Source: Serratia ficaria (GTDB lineage: Bacteria; Pseudomonadota; Gammaproteobacteria; Enterobacterales; Enterobacteriaceae). From it: DNA of 64,000 nucleotides. The notes below the pieces were generated by a model, which was given only the letters and a program-made list of their open reading frames with translations, was not told where the DNA came from and ran no database searches. The stretch is taken from the NCBI RefSeq assembly GCF_900187015.1, contig NZ_LT906479.1, forward strand, positions 3,100,001 to 3,164,000, given 5' to 3'. The translations under genes were made by a program, and so were the position numbers. Positions 7,514 to 18,400 of this stretch are shown piece after piece (position 1 is the first letter of the stretch; every line of letters begins with the position of its first letter).

Positions 7514-9664
7514 TTACTCGAAGCTGTAAGACAGGCTCACCCCACCGCCCCAGTTGCGGCCCGGCGCCGGTTCGTAATAGCGGCCGTTGCCTTCGTTGAC
7601 GATCACCGAACCGACATAGTCGCGGTCGAACAGGTTATCGACGCGGCCAAAGACGTTGAACAGCCAGTTGCCTAACGGATAGCGATAGCCGGTATTCAGA
7701 CCCACGGTGGTATAAGACGGCGCCTGCTCGGTATTGCGGTCGTTCACCTGAATATCGCTCATATAGCGCAGTTCCGCGCCGGCGTACCAGCCTGCCGGCG
7801 GCGACCAGGCCAGCGAGGCGTAGCCCATATTGCGGGCGATGCCCGGCATGCGGTTGCCGGCCGATACGCCGTTGGCCGCGCTGCATTGGCTGTCGCCGCA
7901 CTGGTCATCGCGATAGCGGGCGTCCAGCAGCGTCCAGGCCAGCTGCAGCTTCCAGTCGTAGGCGTACTCTTGATCCAGCGCCAGTTCCAGCCCGCGGCGG
8001 CGGGTCTGGCCGGCGTTTTTGTAGCTGGTGCGGCCGTTGCTGCTTTCGTCGACCACGATTTCATTCTGCGTGTCGGTCTGGAACACCGCCGCGGTCAGCA
8101 GGCCGTTGCCGATGCGGGTTTTGCTGCCCAGTTCCACGGTATCGCTGGTGGCGGGCTGCAGGCCGAAATTAAGCCCGCTCTGATCGCCCGGGCGATAGGA
8201 CAGCTCGTTGATGGTCGGGGTTTCGAAACCGCGGCCGGCGGAGAGATAAACATTCCAGCCTTTATCCAGCGCATAGTTGAGCGAGCCCGCCGGCAGCCAG
8301 CGATGGTAGCGGGCGCCGCCGCTGTCGTCACCGTTGTCGGCGGTGATGTAATGGTCGTTGGAGTCGAAGTTGACGCTGCTGAACCGCACGCCGGCATCCA
8401 GCGTCAGGCGCGGCGTCAGCTGCCATGACGTTTGCAGATAAGGGTCCAGGCTCCACATCAGGTTGCGCTCGTTGCGACGCAGCGCCCCCTGGGTGCCCAG
8501 TTCGGTCTCGCCGCCGGACTGGGTAAAGTTTTCATAGCCCTTGCGCTGCTCGGTCATGGTTTCATAATCCAGCCCGCCGGTCAGGGTATAGGGCACCGCC
8601 GCCAAATCGCCGCGGTGCGTCCAGCGGGTGTCGATGCCCTGATAGTGGCGCGTCAGGTCAATCACCCCGCCCGGGTGCTGCGCGCTGCGCTGCTGCACCG
8701 CTACCGGAATCGATTGGTACTGGGTGGTTTCACGCTCGCCGGCGTACATCATCACGCTCAGGTCGTCGTTGGCGCCCATCTGGCGCTGATAATGCAGCCC
8801 GGCCTGGGTTTGCGAGGTGCTTTTGCGGGTATTGAACCGATCGGCGCGCGGCGCCTGGCGCGGGTTGTCACGCCATTCGGCGTCGGTCAGGCCGCCGGGA
8901 TCGTTGGCATTGATGTCTACGCTGTTGAACAGCAACGTCAGCGTGCTGACGTCATCGATTCGCACGCCCAACTTGGCGTTGCCGAGGTTTTTCTGCGCGC
9001 CGCTGTGGTCGCGGAACCCCCGGGTGGTGAAGCGGGTGCCGGAGATGCTGTAGTTGACGTCCCCGGCATGGCTGCCGTCGCCGGTGGCGCCGGTGGCCTT
9101 GACGCCGTAGCGCCAGCTGCCGTAGCTGCCGAAGTAACTGCCCGCCTCAAGACGGTTGGGCTGCCGGCCGGTTTCGGTTTCGACGTTCAGCATACCGCCG
9201 GAGGCATTGCCGTACAGCGCGGAGAACGGCCCGCGCAGCACCTCGACCTTCTCGACCGAGTTCAGGTCGATGTTGGAGGTTTGCCCCTGCCCGTCGGGCA
9301 TGGTGGCGGGGATGCCGTCGACATAAATCCGCACCCCGCGCACGCCGTACATCGAGCGAGCGCCGAAGCCGCGTACCGAAAGCTGCAGATCCTGCGCGTA
9401 GTTCTGGCGGTTTTGCACCTGCAGGCCAGGCACGCCGCCCAGGCTTTCCGACAGGTTGATTTGCGGCCTCGCCTCGCGAATGCGATCGCCGTCGACCACG
9501 CTGACCGCCGCCGGGGTGGCCAGCTCGGACAGGCCGCTGCGGGTAGCCGTAACCACCATGCTCTGTTCGCCTTCGCCGTCCTGCGCAAAACAGTAGGACG
9601 CGGGCAACAGGGCGGGAATAACGATGACGGTCGCCGCCAGCGCAGTTTTAGGGGTGCTTTTCAT
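7514..9664 (-). CDS. pqqU: TonB-dependent PQQ receptor PqqU (YncD)
   Basis: The 716-residue protein is an outer-membrane TonB-dependent receptor with a signal peptide (residues 1 to about 27, ending CFA), a TonB-box-like segment (QSMVVTATRS), a plug domain (about 45-155, with YVDGIPATMPDGQGQTSNI and LRGPFSALYGNASGG) and a 22-strand barrel ending in the aromatic SLSYSFE. It follows E. coli YncD closely throughout; YncD was later renamed PqqU because it imports the redox cofactor pyrroloquinoline quinone for apo-dehydrogenases. It is a single gene with a terminator. A siderophore substrate is the alternative, but the plug and barrel sequences are specific to the YncD family. Confidence 0.88.
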   Translation of the reverse strand: MKSTPKTALAATVIVIPALLPASYCFAQDGEGEQSMVVTATRSGLSELATPAAVSVVDGDRIREARPQINLSESLGGVPGLQVQNRQNYAQDLQLSVRGFGARSMYGVRGVRIYVDGIPATMPDGQGQTSNIDLNSVEKVEVLRGPFSALYGNASGGMLNVETETGRQPNRLEAGSYFGSYGSWRYGVKATGATGDGSHAGDVNYSISGTRFTTRGFRDHSGAQKNLGNAKLGVRIDDVSTLTLLFNSVDINANDPGGLTDAEWRDNPRQAPRADRFNTRKSTSQTQAGLHYQRQMGANDDLSVMMYAGERETTQYQSIPVAVQQRSAQHPGGVIDLTRHYQGIDTRWTHRGDLAAVPYTLTGGLDYETMTEQRKGYENFTQSGGETELGTQGALRRNERNLMWSLDPYLQTSWQLTPRLTLDAGVRFSSVNFDSNDHYITADNGDDSGGARYHRWLPAGSLNYALDKGWNVYLSAGRGFETPTINELSYRPGDQSGLNFGLQPATSDTVELGSKTRIGNGLLTAAVFQTDTQNEIVVDESSNGRTSYKNAGQTRRRGLELALDQEYAYDWKLQLAWTLLDARYRDDQCGDSQCSAANGVSAGNRMPGIARNMGYASLAWSPPAGWYAGAELRYMSDIQVNDRNTEQAPSYTTVGLNTGYRYPLGNWLFNVFGRVDNLFDRDYVGSVIVNEGNGRYYEPAPGRNWGGGVSLSYSFE

Positions 9665-9806
9665 CTGGAATATGCCGTTAAAAGTGCTGAAACATGAACC
9701 GTTTGGGACAAAACTCCCGGAATGTTAATACTTTTAATGGCCAATTGAAAATATTATGCGTGAAAGGGTAACTTTTTTTGTCTGAGCGAGCCGGCGCCAA
9801 TAAAAC

Positions 9807-9826
9807 AGGGCGGAAATCTCCGCCCT
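9807..9826 (-). terminator. terminator of efeUOB
   Basis: AGGGCGGA and TCCGCCCT form a perfect 8-bp stem with loop AATC, followed on the minus strand by GTTTTATT, twelve bases past the efeB stop. Confidence 0.85.
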
Positions 9827-9838
9827 TTCGCCTTGCCG

Positions 9839-11131
9839 CTATGCCTGCAACAGGCCGCGGGCCAGATAGTCCTGCGGGTCCTCGACGCCCGGCAACACGA
9901 AGAAATAACCGCCGCCAATCGGTTTGATATACTCCTCGAGCGCCTCGCCGTTCAGCCGTTTCTGCACCGTCAGGAAACCTTGCTCCAGATCGGCCTGATA
10001 GCAGACGAACAGCAGCCCCATCTCCAGCTGGCCGGCGTTCGACACCCCGATGGAATAACTGTAGCCGCGGCGCAGCAGCAAATTGCTTTGGCTCTCTGCG
10101 GTGCGCGGGTTGGCGAGGCGAATATGCGCGTCCATCGGGATCAGCTTGCCTTCAGGATCCCGCTCATAATCCGGCTCGTCATGTTCGCGCTTCATCCCCA
10201 ACGGCGCGCCGCTGTGTTTTTCCCGGCCGAAAATGGTCTGCTGCTCCTGCAGCGGCGTGCGGTCCCAGAACTCGACGTGGAAGCGGATGATGCGCGCCGC
10301 CTGATAGCTGCCCCCCACCGCCCAGGCCGGTTCACCGGCGCCGGCGCCGACCCACACCACGCGATCCATCAGCGCCCGGTCGTCGGTTTTCGGGTTGGCG
10401 GTGCCGTCTTTGAAGCCCAGCAGGTTGATCGGCGTTTCTTTGCCTTTGCTGCGCGCCGCATGGGCGGAAATGAAGCCTTCCCTTTTCCAGCGCACGCTGA
10501 GCAGATCCGGCGAGTGCTTGATGATGTCGCGCAGCGCGTGGATCACCGTCTCGTTGGTGTTGGCGCAAATCTGCAGCAGCAGATCGCCATGACACAGGCT
10601 GGCGTCCAGCGAGTCATTGGGGAAGCGGGTCATTTTCTGCAGCCGCAGCGGCTTTTGCGCCTGCAGGCCGAAACGCTCGTCGAACAGTGAGGTGCCGACC
10701 GACACGGTGATGGTCAGATTGTCCGGATAAATCTCCGGCCCCATGATGCCCGAATCGAGCGGCGGCAGCTTGGGATCCACCTCCGGCGCTCTGCCGCCGC
10801 GGGTGAGGAAGGCGATGCGATCGGTCAGCAGCCGGAACAGGCGCTCCAGATCCTGCCTGTTGGTGGCCAGCACGTCGAAAGCCACCAGCATCATCGCCGC
10901 CTGCTGCGGAGTCAGCACGCCAGCCTGATGGCGGCCGTAAAACGGCTGCGTCTGCCAGCGTTCGTCCTGCGGGGTCGCCAGCGGCTCTGCCGGTTTGTCC
11001 ACCGCCTGCGCCAGGCGCGTGCCGCCCAGCGCCAGCGCGCCGAGGCCCAGCCCCTGCAGCAAGCGGCGGCGCGACGGCGAGGCCGCGCCCTGTGGATGCG
11101 GCCCGTTAGCCGGGCCGATCTTGTTGCTCAT
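9839..11131 (-). CDS. efeB: deferrochelatase/peroxidase EfeB (DyP type)
   Basis: EfeB is a periplasmic heme-dependent dye-decolourising peroxidase. In the EfeUOB system it is proposed to oxidise ferrous iron or to remove iron from heme. The 430-residue protein begins with a Tat signal ([18 protein letters not shown], cleaved after LAQA) and contains the DyP signature GFKDGTANP (GXXDG, distal-pocket aspartate). It is the last gene of efeUOB, 10 bases after efeO, and is followed by a terminator. Length and motifs are normal for the family. Confidence 0.94.
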   Translation of the reverse strand: MSNKIGPANGPHPQGAASPSRRRLLQGLGLGALALGGTRLAQAVDKPAEPLATPQDERWQTQPFYGRHQAGVLTPQQAAMMLVAFDVLATNRQDLERLFRLLTDRIAFLTRGGRAPEVDPKLPPLDSGIMGPEIYPDNLTITVSVGTSLFDERFGLQAQKPLRLQKMTRFPNDSLDASLCHGDLLLQICANTNETVIHALRDIIKHSPDLLSVRWKREGFISAHAARSKGKETPINLLGFKDGTANPKTDDRALMDRVVWVGAGAGEPAWAVGGSYQAARIIRFHVEFWDRTPLQEQQTIFGREKHSGAPLGMKREHDEPDYERDPEGKLIPMDAHIRLANPRTAESQSNLLLRRGYSYSIGVSNAGQLEMGLLFVCYQADLEQGFLTVQKRLNGEALEEYIKPIGGGYFFVLPGVEDPQDYLARGLLQA

Positions 11132-11141
11132 AGCGCGTGCC

Positions 11142-12278
11142 TCAGTCCAGACCCAATACGCCGCGCAGCTGCGACAAGTCTTCCGCCAGCGTGGTGATCG
11201 GCCCTTTCAGCGCGTTGCGATCGGCGTCGGTCAGCTTCTCGTAAGACGCATAACCGTCTTTGGTTTTGTACTTCGCCAGAATGCCGTCTACGGTCTTGAA
11301 GTTGGCGTCAATCTTGTCCAACAGCGGTTTGTTGGCCTTGACCAGCAGCGGGCGCAGCAGGTTGACAATCTTCTGCGCGCCGTCGACGTTGGCCTGGAAG
11401 TCCCACAGGTCGGTGCGGCTGTAGCGATCTTCCTCACCGCTGATTTTGCTGGCCGCCACTTCTTCAATCAGGCCGGCCGCCCCGCCAACCACCTTGCTTG
11501 GCGGGAAGGTCAGATCGGTCACGCGTTTTTGCAGCTCGAGGGTGTCGTTGTACAGACGATCGGCGTATTTGCCCATGTCTTGGGTGCTATTGTCGGCGAA
11601 CAGCGCTTTCTCCAGGCGGTGGAAACCGGTGAAGTTGGGATCTTCCGCCTTCTTCTCGTAATCGTCTTCACGGGCGTCGATGCTGCCGTCGAGATCGGAG
11701 AACAGTTCGGCGATCGGTTCGATGCGCTCATAGTGTTGGCGCGTCGGCGCATACAGCTTGCGCGCTTGCGCCACGTCGCCGGCCTTGACCGCATCGGTGA
11801 ACAGCTTGGTCTGCTTCACCAGCCCATCCACCTCTTTGGTGACATAGACCTTGTATTCGGCGATCGGGCCGACCAGATCCAGCGCGTCGGGCTTGCCGTC
11901 GCCGGCGGCGCCGGCCGCGGCGGCGACGGTCAGCTTGCCTTTCGGGTTGCTCAGCAGCCCGCAGGTCATGTCATACTCGCCCGCCTCCAGGTTGGCGGTC
12001 ATTTTCTGGGTGAAGCCCGGCGCGATGTTCTCACGCTCTTCCACCACCATCACCCCTTTCAGGATTTCCCATTCGAGGTTTTTCTGGCTGGCGTTGTGCA
12101 CCACAAATTGGGTTTTACCGGCCGGCACCGTCAGCTGCATCGGCTCGCACCGTTTGTCGTTAACGGTAATCTTCACCTGCGGCACGTCCGCCGCCAGGGC
12201 GTCGAGGCTCAGCGCGAACGCCGGGAGGGCCAGCAATGCTGCGTGCAACGCCTTGCGGCGGAATAACGGAGTAGACAT
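11142..12278 (-). CDS. efeO: iron uptake system protein EfeO
   Basis: EfeO is the periplasmic iron-binding component that hands iron to the permease EfeU. The 378-residue protein has a signal peptide ending in LDALA, an N-terminal cupredoxin-like domain with two cysteines (DKRCEPM and [13 protein letters not shown]), and a C-terminal peptidase-M75-like helical domain with the proposed metal-binding HxxE motif (FHRLEKALF). It lies 19 bases after efeU and 10 before efeB, which indicates one transcript. Confidence 0.95.
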   Translation of the reverse strand: MSTPLFRRKALHAALLALPAFALSLDALAADVPQVKITVNDKRCEPMQLTVPAGKTQFVVHNASQKNLEWEILKGVMVVEERENIAPGFTQKMTANLEAGEYDMTCGLLSNPKGKLTVAAAAGAAGDGKPDALDLVGPIAEYKVYVTKEVDGLVKQTKLFTDAVKAGDVAQARKLYAPTRQHYERIEPIAELFSDLDGSIDAREDDYEKKAEDPNFTGFHRLEKALFADNSTQDMGKYADRLYNDTLELQKRVTDLTFPPSKVVGGAAGLIEEVAASKISGEEDRYSRTDLWDFQANVDGAQKIVNLLRPLLVKANKPLLDKIDANFKTVDGILAKYKTKDGYASYEKLTDADRNALKGPITTLAEDLSQLRGVLGLD

Positions 12279-12297
12279 ACGAGATTCCCTATTAAAA

Positions 12298-13143
12298 TTA
12301 ATGATTGATTTTACGTTGCGCCGGGGCCGCGGTCGGCTCCGCGCGCTGCGGCAGGAAAAAGAAAATCAGCGCTGGGATCAGATACAGGAAATAGACCGCC
12401 ACTTCACTCACCGTCGGCGCTTCCTGATAGCCGAAAATGCCCTCCAGCAGCGTGCCGAACAGCGAATGGGTGGACAGGGCGTTGCTGAAATCGAAGGCGA
12501 TATCCTGGAAATGGTTCCACAGCCCGGCCTCATGGAAGGCGCGGATCGCCCCGGCGGCCAGGCCGGCGGCGACGAACAGGATAAACAGGCTGGTCCATTT
12601 GAAGAATTTGGCCAGGTGCAGCTTCACGCCGCCCCAGTAGATAGCCATGCCGAGCACGATGGCGGCCGCCAGGCCGAGAATGGCGCCGATCGGCGCTTCA
12701 ATCCCGACGTCCTGCTGAAAGGCCGCCAGCAGGAAGAACACCGACTCCAGCCCTTCGCGCGCCACGGCGAAAAACACCATCGCCACCAGCGCCCAGCCCT
12801 GGCCTTTGCCGGAGTTGAGCGCGTGGTCGATGGCGCCTTCCAGATGCACCTTGACCGACCTGGAGACCTTGCGCATCCAGAACACCATATAGGTGAGGAT
12901 GAATACCGCGATGACCGCGACGATGCCTTCGAACAGCTCCTGCTGCTTCTGCGGAAACTCGCCGGTGGTTTCGTTGATGAAGATACCCAACGCCAGGCAC
13001 AGAGCGGCGGCGACGATCACCCCAATCCACACAACGCCGAGCCATTGGCCGCGCTGCGTGCGTTTCAGGTAGCTGGCGATCAGGCTGACGATCAGCGCGG
13101 CCTCCAGGCCCTCACGGAACATGATAAGGAAGGGAACGAACAT
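12298..13143 (-). CDS. efeU: ferrous iron permease EfeU
   Basis: EfeU is an inner-membrane permease of the oxidase-dependent FTR1 type that imports iron under acidic or low-iron conditions. The 281-residue protein has about seven hydrophobic segments and the two iron-binding REXXE motifs, [10 protein letters not shown] in the first helix and REGLESVFF in the fourth. I start at the ATG at 13143 ([12 protein letters not shown]), with AGGGG about nine bases upstream; the frame is open to 13230, but that would add a non-conserved extension running toward the Fur box. It is the first gene of efeUOB. E. coli K-12 carries a frameshift in efeU, and this copy is intact. Confidence 0.94.
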   Translation of the reverse strand: MFVPFLIMFREGLEAALIVSLIASYLKRTQRGQWLGVVWIGVIVAAALCLALGIFINETTGEFPQKQQELFEGIVAVIAVFILTYMVFWMRKVSRSVKVHLEGAIDHALNSGKGQGWALVAMVFFAVAREGLESVFFLLAAFQQDVGIEAPIGAILGLAAAIVLGMAIYWGGVKLHLAKFFKWTSLFILFVAAGLAAGAIRAFHEAGLWNHFQDIAFDFSNALSTHSLFGTLLEGIFGYQEAPTVSEVAVYFLYLIPALIFFFLPQRAEPTAAPAQRKINH

Positions 13144-13231
13144 AGATATTAACCCCTGAAAAGGCATCCGCCGCGAGCCTGCGCGCCCGGAATGGGCCGC
13201 AGCGCCAATGTAAAGAAAAGTAAAACACAAC

Positions 13232-13250
13232 GATAGTGATTATCATTCTG
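13232..13250 (-). promoter_or_regulatory. Fur box upstream of efeUOB
   Basis: The 19 bases match the Fur consensus GATAATGATAATCATTATC at 15 positions (core GTGATTATCATT), about 90 bases before efeU. Iron repression of efeUOB through Fur is known in enterobacteria. Confidence 0.8.
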
Positions 13251-13347
13251 CCGCGTAGAAATACAAGGGGAGCAAGGGTGATTTTTTCTAATCAAATGTC
13301 GCCAGGTGTTTCGGGAGCTTGCGGGAAAACTGCGGACTAACAACGAT

Positions 13348-13370
13348 AAAGGGCGCCTTAAGCGCCCTTT
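13348..13370 (-). terminator. terminator of putP
   Basis: AAAGGGCGC and GCGCCCTTT form a 9-bp stem 22 bases past the putP stop. On the minus strand ATCGTTG follows, so the U-tract is mostly the end of the stem itself. Confidence 0.7.
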
Positions 13371-13391
13371 GCGATCGGTGGCAGGACAAGA

Positions 13392-14876
13392 TTAAATGGT
13401 TTTGAACTCGGCTTCCGCCCGATCGAAACGCTCGGTCATGGTGGCGGAAGGCCGGCGCCCCATCAGGCTCACCGCCACGATGGCGATGCAGCCGAACAGG
13501 AAGCCCGGGATGATTTCATACAGATCCAGCCAGGCGTACTGCTTCCAGACGATCACCGTCACCGCGCCGACCAGCATGCCGGCCAGCGCGCCGTTGCGGG
13601 TCATGCGCGACCACATCACCGAGATCAGCACCACCGGACCGAAGGCCGCGCCGAAACCGGCCCAGGCGTAGCTCACCAGGCCCAGCACGCGGTTTTCCGG
13701 GTTGGCCGCCAGCGCGATGGCGATCAGCGCCACCACCAGCACCATGATGCGGCCGACCCACACCAGCTCGCGCTGGCTGGCGCCTTTGCGCAGGAACGCC
13801 TTGTACAGGTCTTCGGTGATCGCGCTGGAACACACCAGCAGCTGGCAGCTCAGGGTGCTCATCACCGCCGCCAGGATCGCCGACAGCAGAATGCCCGCTA
13901 CCCATGGGTTGAACAGGAGCATCGCCAGTTCGATAAACACCCGCTCGCCGTTCTGCGACACGTTGCCGGCCTGATCCGGGTTATTGGCGAAGTAGGCGAT
14001 GCCGAAGAAGCCGACGGCGATGGTGCCCGCCAGGCACAGGATCATCCAGGTCATGCTGATGCGGCGCGCGCTGCGGATGGTGCGGTGAGAATCCGCCGCC
14101 ATGAAACGCGCCAGGATGTGCGGCTGGCCGAAGTAGCCCAGGCCCCAGCCCAACAGCGACAGGATGGCGACGAAGTTCAGCCCTTTCAGCATATCGAGGT
14201 TGGCCGGGTTTTTCGCCTCGATCACCAGCATCGAGGTGTCGATGCCGCCGACGGCCAATATCACGAATACCGGCGTCAGGATCAGCGCGAAAATCATCAG
14301 GCTGGCCTGCACGGTGTCGGTCCAGCTGACCGCCAGGAAACCGCCGATGAAGGTGTACAGGATGGTCGCCGCCGCGCCGGCCCACAGCGCGGTTTCATAG
14401 CTCATGCCGAAGGTGCTTTCGAACAGACGGGCGCCGGCGACGATGCCGGAGGCGCAATAGATGGTGAAGAACACTAGAATGACAATGGCCGAGATCACCC
14501 GCAGCAGCTTGCTGTTGTCTTCAAAACGGCTGGTGAAGTAGTCCGGCAGCGTCAGGGCGTTGTTGTTGGCTTCGGTATGCACGCGCAGCCGCCCCGCCAC
14601 CAGCTTCCAGTTCAGGTAAGCGCCGATGGCCAGGCCGATGGCGATCCAGCTTTCCGAGATGCCGGACAGGAAGATGGCGCCCGGCAGGCCCATCAGCAAC
14701 CAGCCGCTCATGTCGGAGGCGCCGGCGGACAGCGCGGTAACCACGCTGCCCAGGCTGCGGCCGCCGAGGATGTAGTCGTCGAAGTTATTGGTTGCCCGGT
14801 AGGCAAGCAGGCCGATCAGCACCATCCCGAAAATGTACACCAGGAAGGTCACCAGCATAGGTGTGCTCATTATCAT
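13392..14876 (-). CDS. putP: sodium/proline symporter PutP
   Basis: PutP imports proline with Na+ across the inner membrane. The 494-residue protein belongs to the sodium:solute symporter family, with 13 expected membrane segments and characteristic stretches such as SAGASDMSGWLLMGLPGA and GFGAAFGPVVL. The ATG at 14876 has GGAG six bases upstream (GGAGAATTAA-ATG); the ATG two codons later is an alternative. It is divergent from putA across a control region with PutA operator motifs, so both genes should be repressed by PutA without proline. Confidence 0.95.
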   Translation of the reverse strand: MIMSTPMLVTFLVYIFGMVLIGLLAYRATNNFDDYILGGRSLGSVVTALSAGASDMSGWLLMGLPGAIFLSGISESWIAIGLAIGAYLNWKLVAGRLRVHTEANNNALTLPDYFTSRFEDNSKLLRVISAIVILVFFTIYCASGIVAGARLFESTFGMSYETALWAGAAATILYTFIGGFLAVSWTDTVQASLMIFALILTPVFVILAVGGIDTSMLVIEAKNPANLDMLKGLNFVAILSLLGWGLGYFGQPHILARFMAADSHRTIRSARRISMTWMILCLAGTIAVGFFGIAYFANNPDQAGNVSQNGERVFIELAMLLFNPWVAGILLSAILAAVMSTLSCQLLVCSSAITEDLYKAFLRKGASQRELVWVGRIMVLVVALIAIALAANPENRVLGLVSYAWAGFGAAFGPVVLISVMWSRMTRNGALAGMLVGAVTVIVWKQYAWLDLYEIIPGFLFGCIAIVAVSLMGRRPSATMTERFDRAEAEFKTI

Positions 14877-15138
14877 TTAATTCTCCACTTTCATTATTAT
14901 TCGCGCTAGGCCCCCGTTGCCCTCACCCGGGCGTGGGCATAAGGAGCAGGCGCGCGATGCATTTCACTTGCCGGCACGCCGGAACGTGGCGTTACCCTAT
15001 AGATAGTGCAGGTAAAATAGTTTCTGCCCGTAATTGTTGACCGTTGGCTATCCTAGATGAGCCATTCATTAACCAACAAGATATTTAACAACAAAGTTAC
15101 ACAAAGTTTACCCTGCGTCACATTTAGGCGCCCTTAGG

Positions 15139-15169
15139 GTTGCACTTTTGGCGCGCAAAACGAGTTGCA
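15139..15169. promoter_or_regulatory. two GTTGCA PutA operator motifs
   Basis: GTTGCA occurs at 15139-15144 and again at 15164-15169 in the same orientation. This hexamer is the known recognition core of the ribbon-helix-helix domain of PutA. Confidence 0.65.
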
Positions 15170-15318
15170 CCTCCTGATTACCCTCATTTGGCGCAGGGAA
15201 AACCGATTGCGCGTGATAAAACCCGCTTCGCCCGTACGTTAAAGCAACATCCATGCCAGCGGCCGATGTTAAAAAATCGATGGAACTCACACTTCGCTCA
15301 TCAGCCTGTTTTAACAAG

Positions 15319-15336
15319 GTTGCACAAAGTTGCAAC
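15319..15336. promoter_or_regulatory. paired PutA operator motifs
   Basis: GTTGCACAAAGTTGCAAC contains GTTGCA at 15319 and 15329, ten bases (about one helical turn) apart, and the second is a palindrome (GTTGCAAC). Two RHH dimers could sit side by side on one face of the DNA. Confidence 0.7.
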
Positions 15337-15458
15337 ATGCAGGATATTGTCTGCATTCTTCACACCACACATCTTACGAACCTATCCCAACAGGCTTATG
15401 TGGCCTGCCGTTTGTCTAGCCTGATGGGATAGGTTCTACACACAGGAGTTGGATTGGC

Positions 15459-18400
15459 ATGGGCACTACCACAATGGGCGTGAAACTCGACGAAGCAACA
15501 CGCGACCGGATCAAAAGCGCGGCGCAGCGCATCGATCGCACGCCGCACTGGCTCATCAAGCAGGCCATCTTTAATTACCTCGAGCGTCTCGAGAGCGGTT
15601 CCGATATTCCTGAAATCCCCGCGTTGGGTGCTGCCGGCCAGGCCGAAGCGGACGACATTATGCCGCAAGCGCAGGAAGAGTCACACCAGCCTTTCCTTGA
15701 TTTTGCAGAACAAATTCTGCCGCAGTCGGTCACTCGCGCCGCCATCACCGCCGCCTATCGTCGCCCGGAGACCGAAGCGGTGCCGATGTTGCTCGAACAG
15801 GCGCGATTACCGGCCGATCTTGCCAAAGCCACCCACAAAATGGCCTATGGCATCGCCGAGAAGCTGCGGAACCAAAAAAGTGCAAACGGCCGCGCCGGCA
15901 TGGTGCAGGGCCTGCTGCAGGAGTTCTCCCTTTCCTCGCAGGAAGGCGTGGCGCTGATGTGCCTGGCGGAAGCGCTGCTGCGCATTCCCGACAAGCCGAC
16001 CCGCGACGCGCTGATCCGCGACAAAATCAGCAACGGCAACTGGCATTCGCACCTTGGCCGTAGCCCCTCGCTGTTCGTCAACGCCGCCACCTGGGGCCTG
16101 CTGTTCACCGGCAAGCTGGTATCCACGCATAACGAAGCCAACCTGTCGCGCTCGCTGAACCGCATTATCGGCAAGAGCGGCGAACCGCTGATCCGCAAAG
16201 GCGTGGATATGGCGATGCGCCTGATGGGCGAGCAGTTCGTGACCGGCGAAACCATCGCCGAAGCGCTGGCCAACGCCCGCAAGCTGGAAGACAAAGGCTT
16301 CCGCTATTCCTACGACATGCTGGGCGAAGCCGCGCTGACCGAAGCCGACGCCCAGGCTTATCTGGTGTCCTACCAGCAGGCGATCCACGCCATCGGCAAA
16401 GCCTCCAACGGCCGCGGCATCTATGAAGGCCCGGGCATTTCCATCAAGCTGTCGGCGCTGCACCCGCGCTACAGCCGCGCGCAGTACGAACGCGTAATGG
16501 AAGAACTGTACCCGCGCCTGCTGTCGCTGACCCTGCAGGCCCGCCAGTACGACATCGGCATCAACATCGACGCCGAAGAGGCCGACCGCCTGGAGATCTC
16601 GCTCGATCTGCTGGAGAAGCTGTGCTTTGAGCCGCAGCTGGCCGGCTGGAACGGCATCGGCTTCGTGATCCAGGCCTATCAGAAACGCTGTCCGTTCGCC
16701 ATCGACGCGGTGATCGACATGGCGCAGCGCAGCCGCCGCCGCCTGATGATCCGCCTGGTGAAAGGCGCTTACTGGGACAGCGAAATCAAACGCGCCCAGA
16801 TGGACGGCCTGGAAGGCTACCCGGTTTACACCCGCAAGGTGTACACCGACGTCTCCTATCTGGCCTGCGCCCGCAAGCTGCTGTCGGTGCCGAACCTGAT
16901 CTACCCGCAGTTCGCCACCCATAACGCCCATACCCTGAGCGCTATCTATCATCTGGCGGGCAACAACTACTATCCTGGCCAATATGAATTCCAGTGCCTG
17001 CACGGCATGGGCGAGCCGCTGTACGAACAGGTGGTGGGCAAAGTGGCCGACGGCAAACTGAACCGTCCGTGCCGCATCTATGCGCCGGTCGGCACCCATG
17101 AAACGCTGCTGGCCTACCTGGTGCGCCGCCTGCTGGAAAACGGCGCCAACACCTCGTTCGTCAACCGCATCGCCGACGCCACCCTGCCGCTCGACGAACT
17201 GGTCGCCGATCCGGTCAGCGCCGTGGAAGCGATGGCGGCCAGCGAGGGCCAAATCGGCCTGCCGCATCCGCGCATCCCGCTGCCGCGCGAGCTGTACGGC
17301 GAAAAACGCGCCAATTCCAGCGGCCTGGACCTGTCCAACGAACAGCGTCTGGCCTCGCTGTCCAGCGCCCTGCTGACCAGCGCCACCCAGCCATGGCGCG
17401 CCGAGCCTATCATCGACGCCGAGCTGGATCAGGGCGTTGAGCAGCCGGTGATCAACCCCGCCGAACCGGGCGACGTCGTCGGCTACGTGCGCGAAGCCAC
17501 CGAAGGCGAAGTGAGCCGCGCGCTCGACGCCGCGGCCGCCGCCGGCCCTATCTGGTTCGCCACCCCGCCGTCGGAGCGCGCCGCCATCCTCGAACGCGCC
17601 GCCGAACTGATGGAGAGCCAGCTGCAGAGCCTGCTGGGCATCCTGGTGCGCGAAGCGGGCAAAACCTTCAACAACGCCATCGCCGAGGTGCGCGAAGCGG
17701 TCGACTTCCTGCATTACTATGCCGGCCAGGTGCGCGATGACTTCGCCAACGACAGCCACCGCCCGCTGGGCCCGGTGGTGTGCATCAGCCCGTGGAACTT
17801 CCCGCTGGCGATCTTCACCGGCCAAATCGCCGCCGCGCTGGCGGCGGGCAACAGCGTGCTGGCCAAGCCGGCCGAACAAACCCCGTTGGTGGCGGCGCAG
17901 GCGGTGCGCATCCTGCTGGAGGCCGGCATTCCTCAGGGCGTGCTGCAGCTGCTGCCGGGCCAGGGTGAAACCGTCGGCTCGGTGCTGGTCAACGACGCCC
18001 GCGTGCGCGGCGTGATGTTCACCGGCTCTACCGACGTCGCCGGCATCCTGCAGCGCAGCATCGCCGGCCGCCTCGATCCGCAGGGCCGCCCGACGCCGCT
18101 GATCGCCGAAACCGGCGGCCTGAACGCGATGATCGTCGACTCGTCCGCCCTGACCGAACAGGTGGTGACCGACGTCGTCGCTTCGGCCTTCGACAGCGCC
18201 GGCCAGCGCTGCTCCGCGCTGCGCATTCTGTGCATTCAGGAAGACGTGGCCGAGCACACGTTGCAGATGCTGCGCGGCGCGATGGCCGAATGCCGCATGG
18301 GCAACCCGGAACGCCTGTCTACCGACATCGGGCCGGTGATCGACGCCGACGCCAAAACCGGCATCGAGCGCCATATCCAGGCGATGCGCGCCAAGGGCCG

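Larger units (their letters stand above)
14877..15458. promoter_or_regulatory. putP-putA divergent control region
   Basis: This 582-base gap holds both put promoters. It is AT-rich from 15000 to 15120. No convincing gene is present; an 82-codon open frame at 15108-15356 lies over the operator motifs and lacks a ribosome site. PutA, the bifunctional enzyme itself, is known in E. coli and Salmonella to bind several GTTGCA-containing operators here and to repress both genes until proline drives it to the membrane. Confidence 0.75.

Noticed and set aside
8432..9697. 421-codon frame antisense to pqqU
   Set aside because: Mirror of the pqqU codons, with low-complexity composition and no family resemblance.
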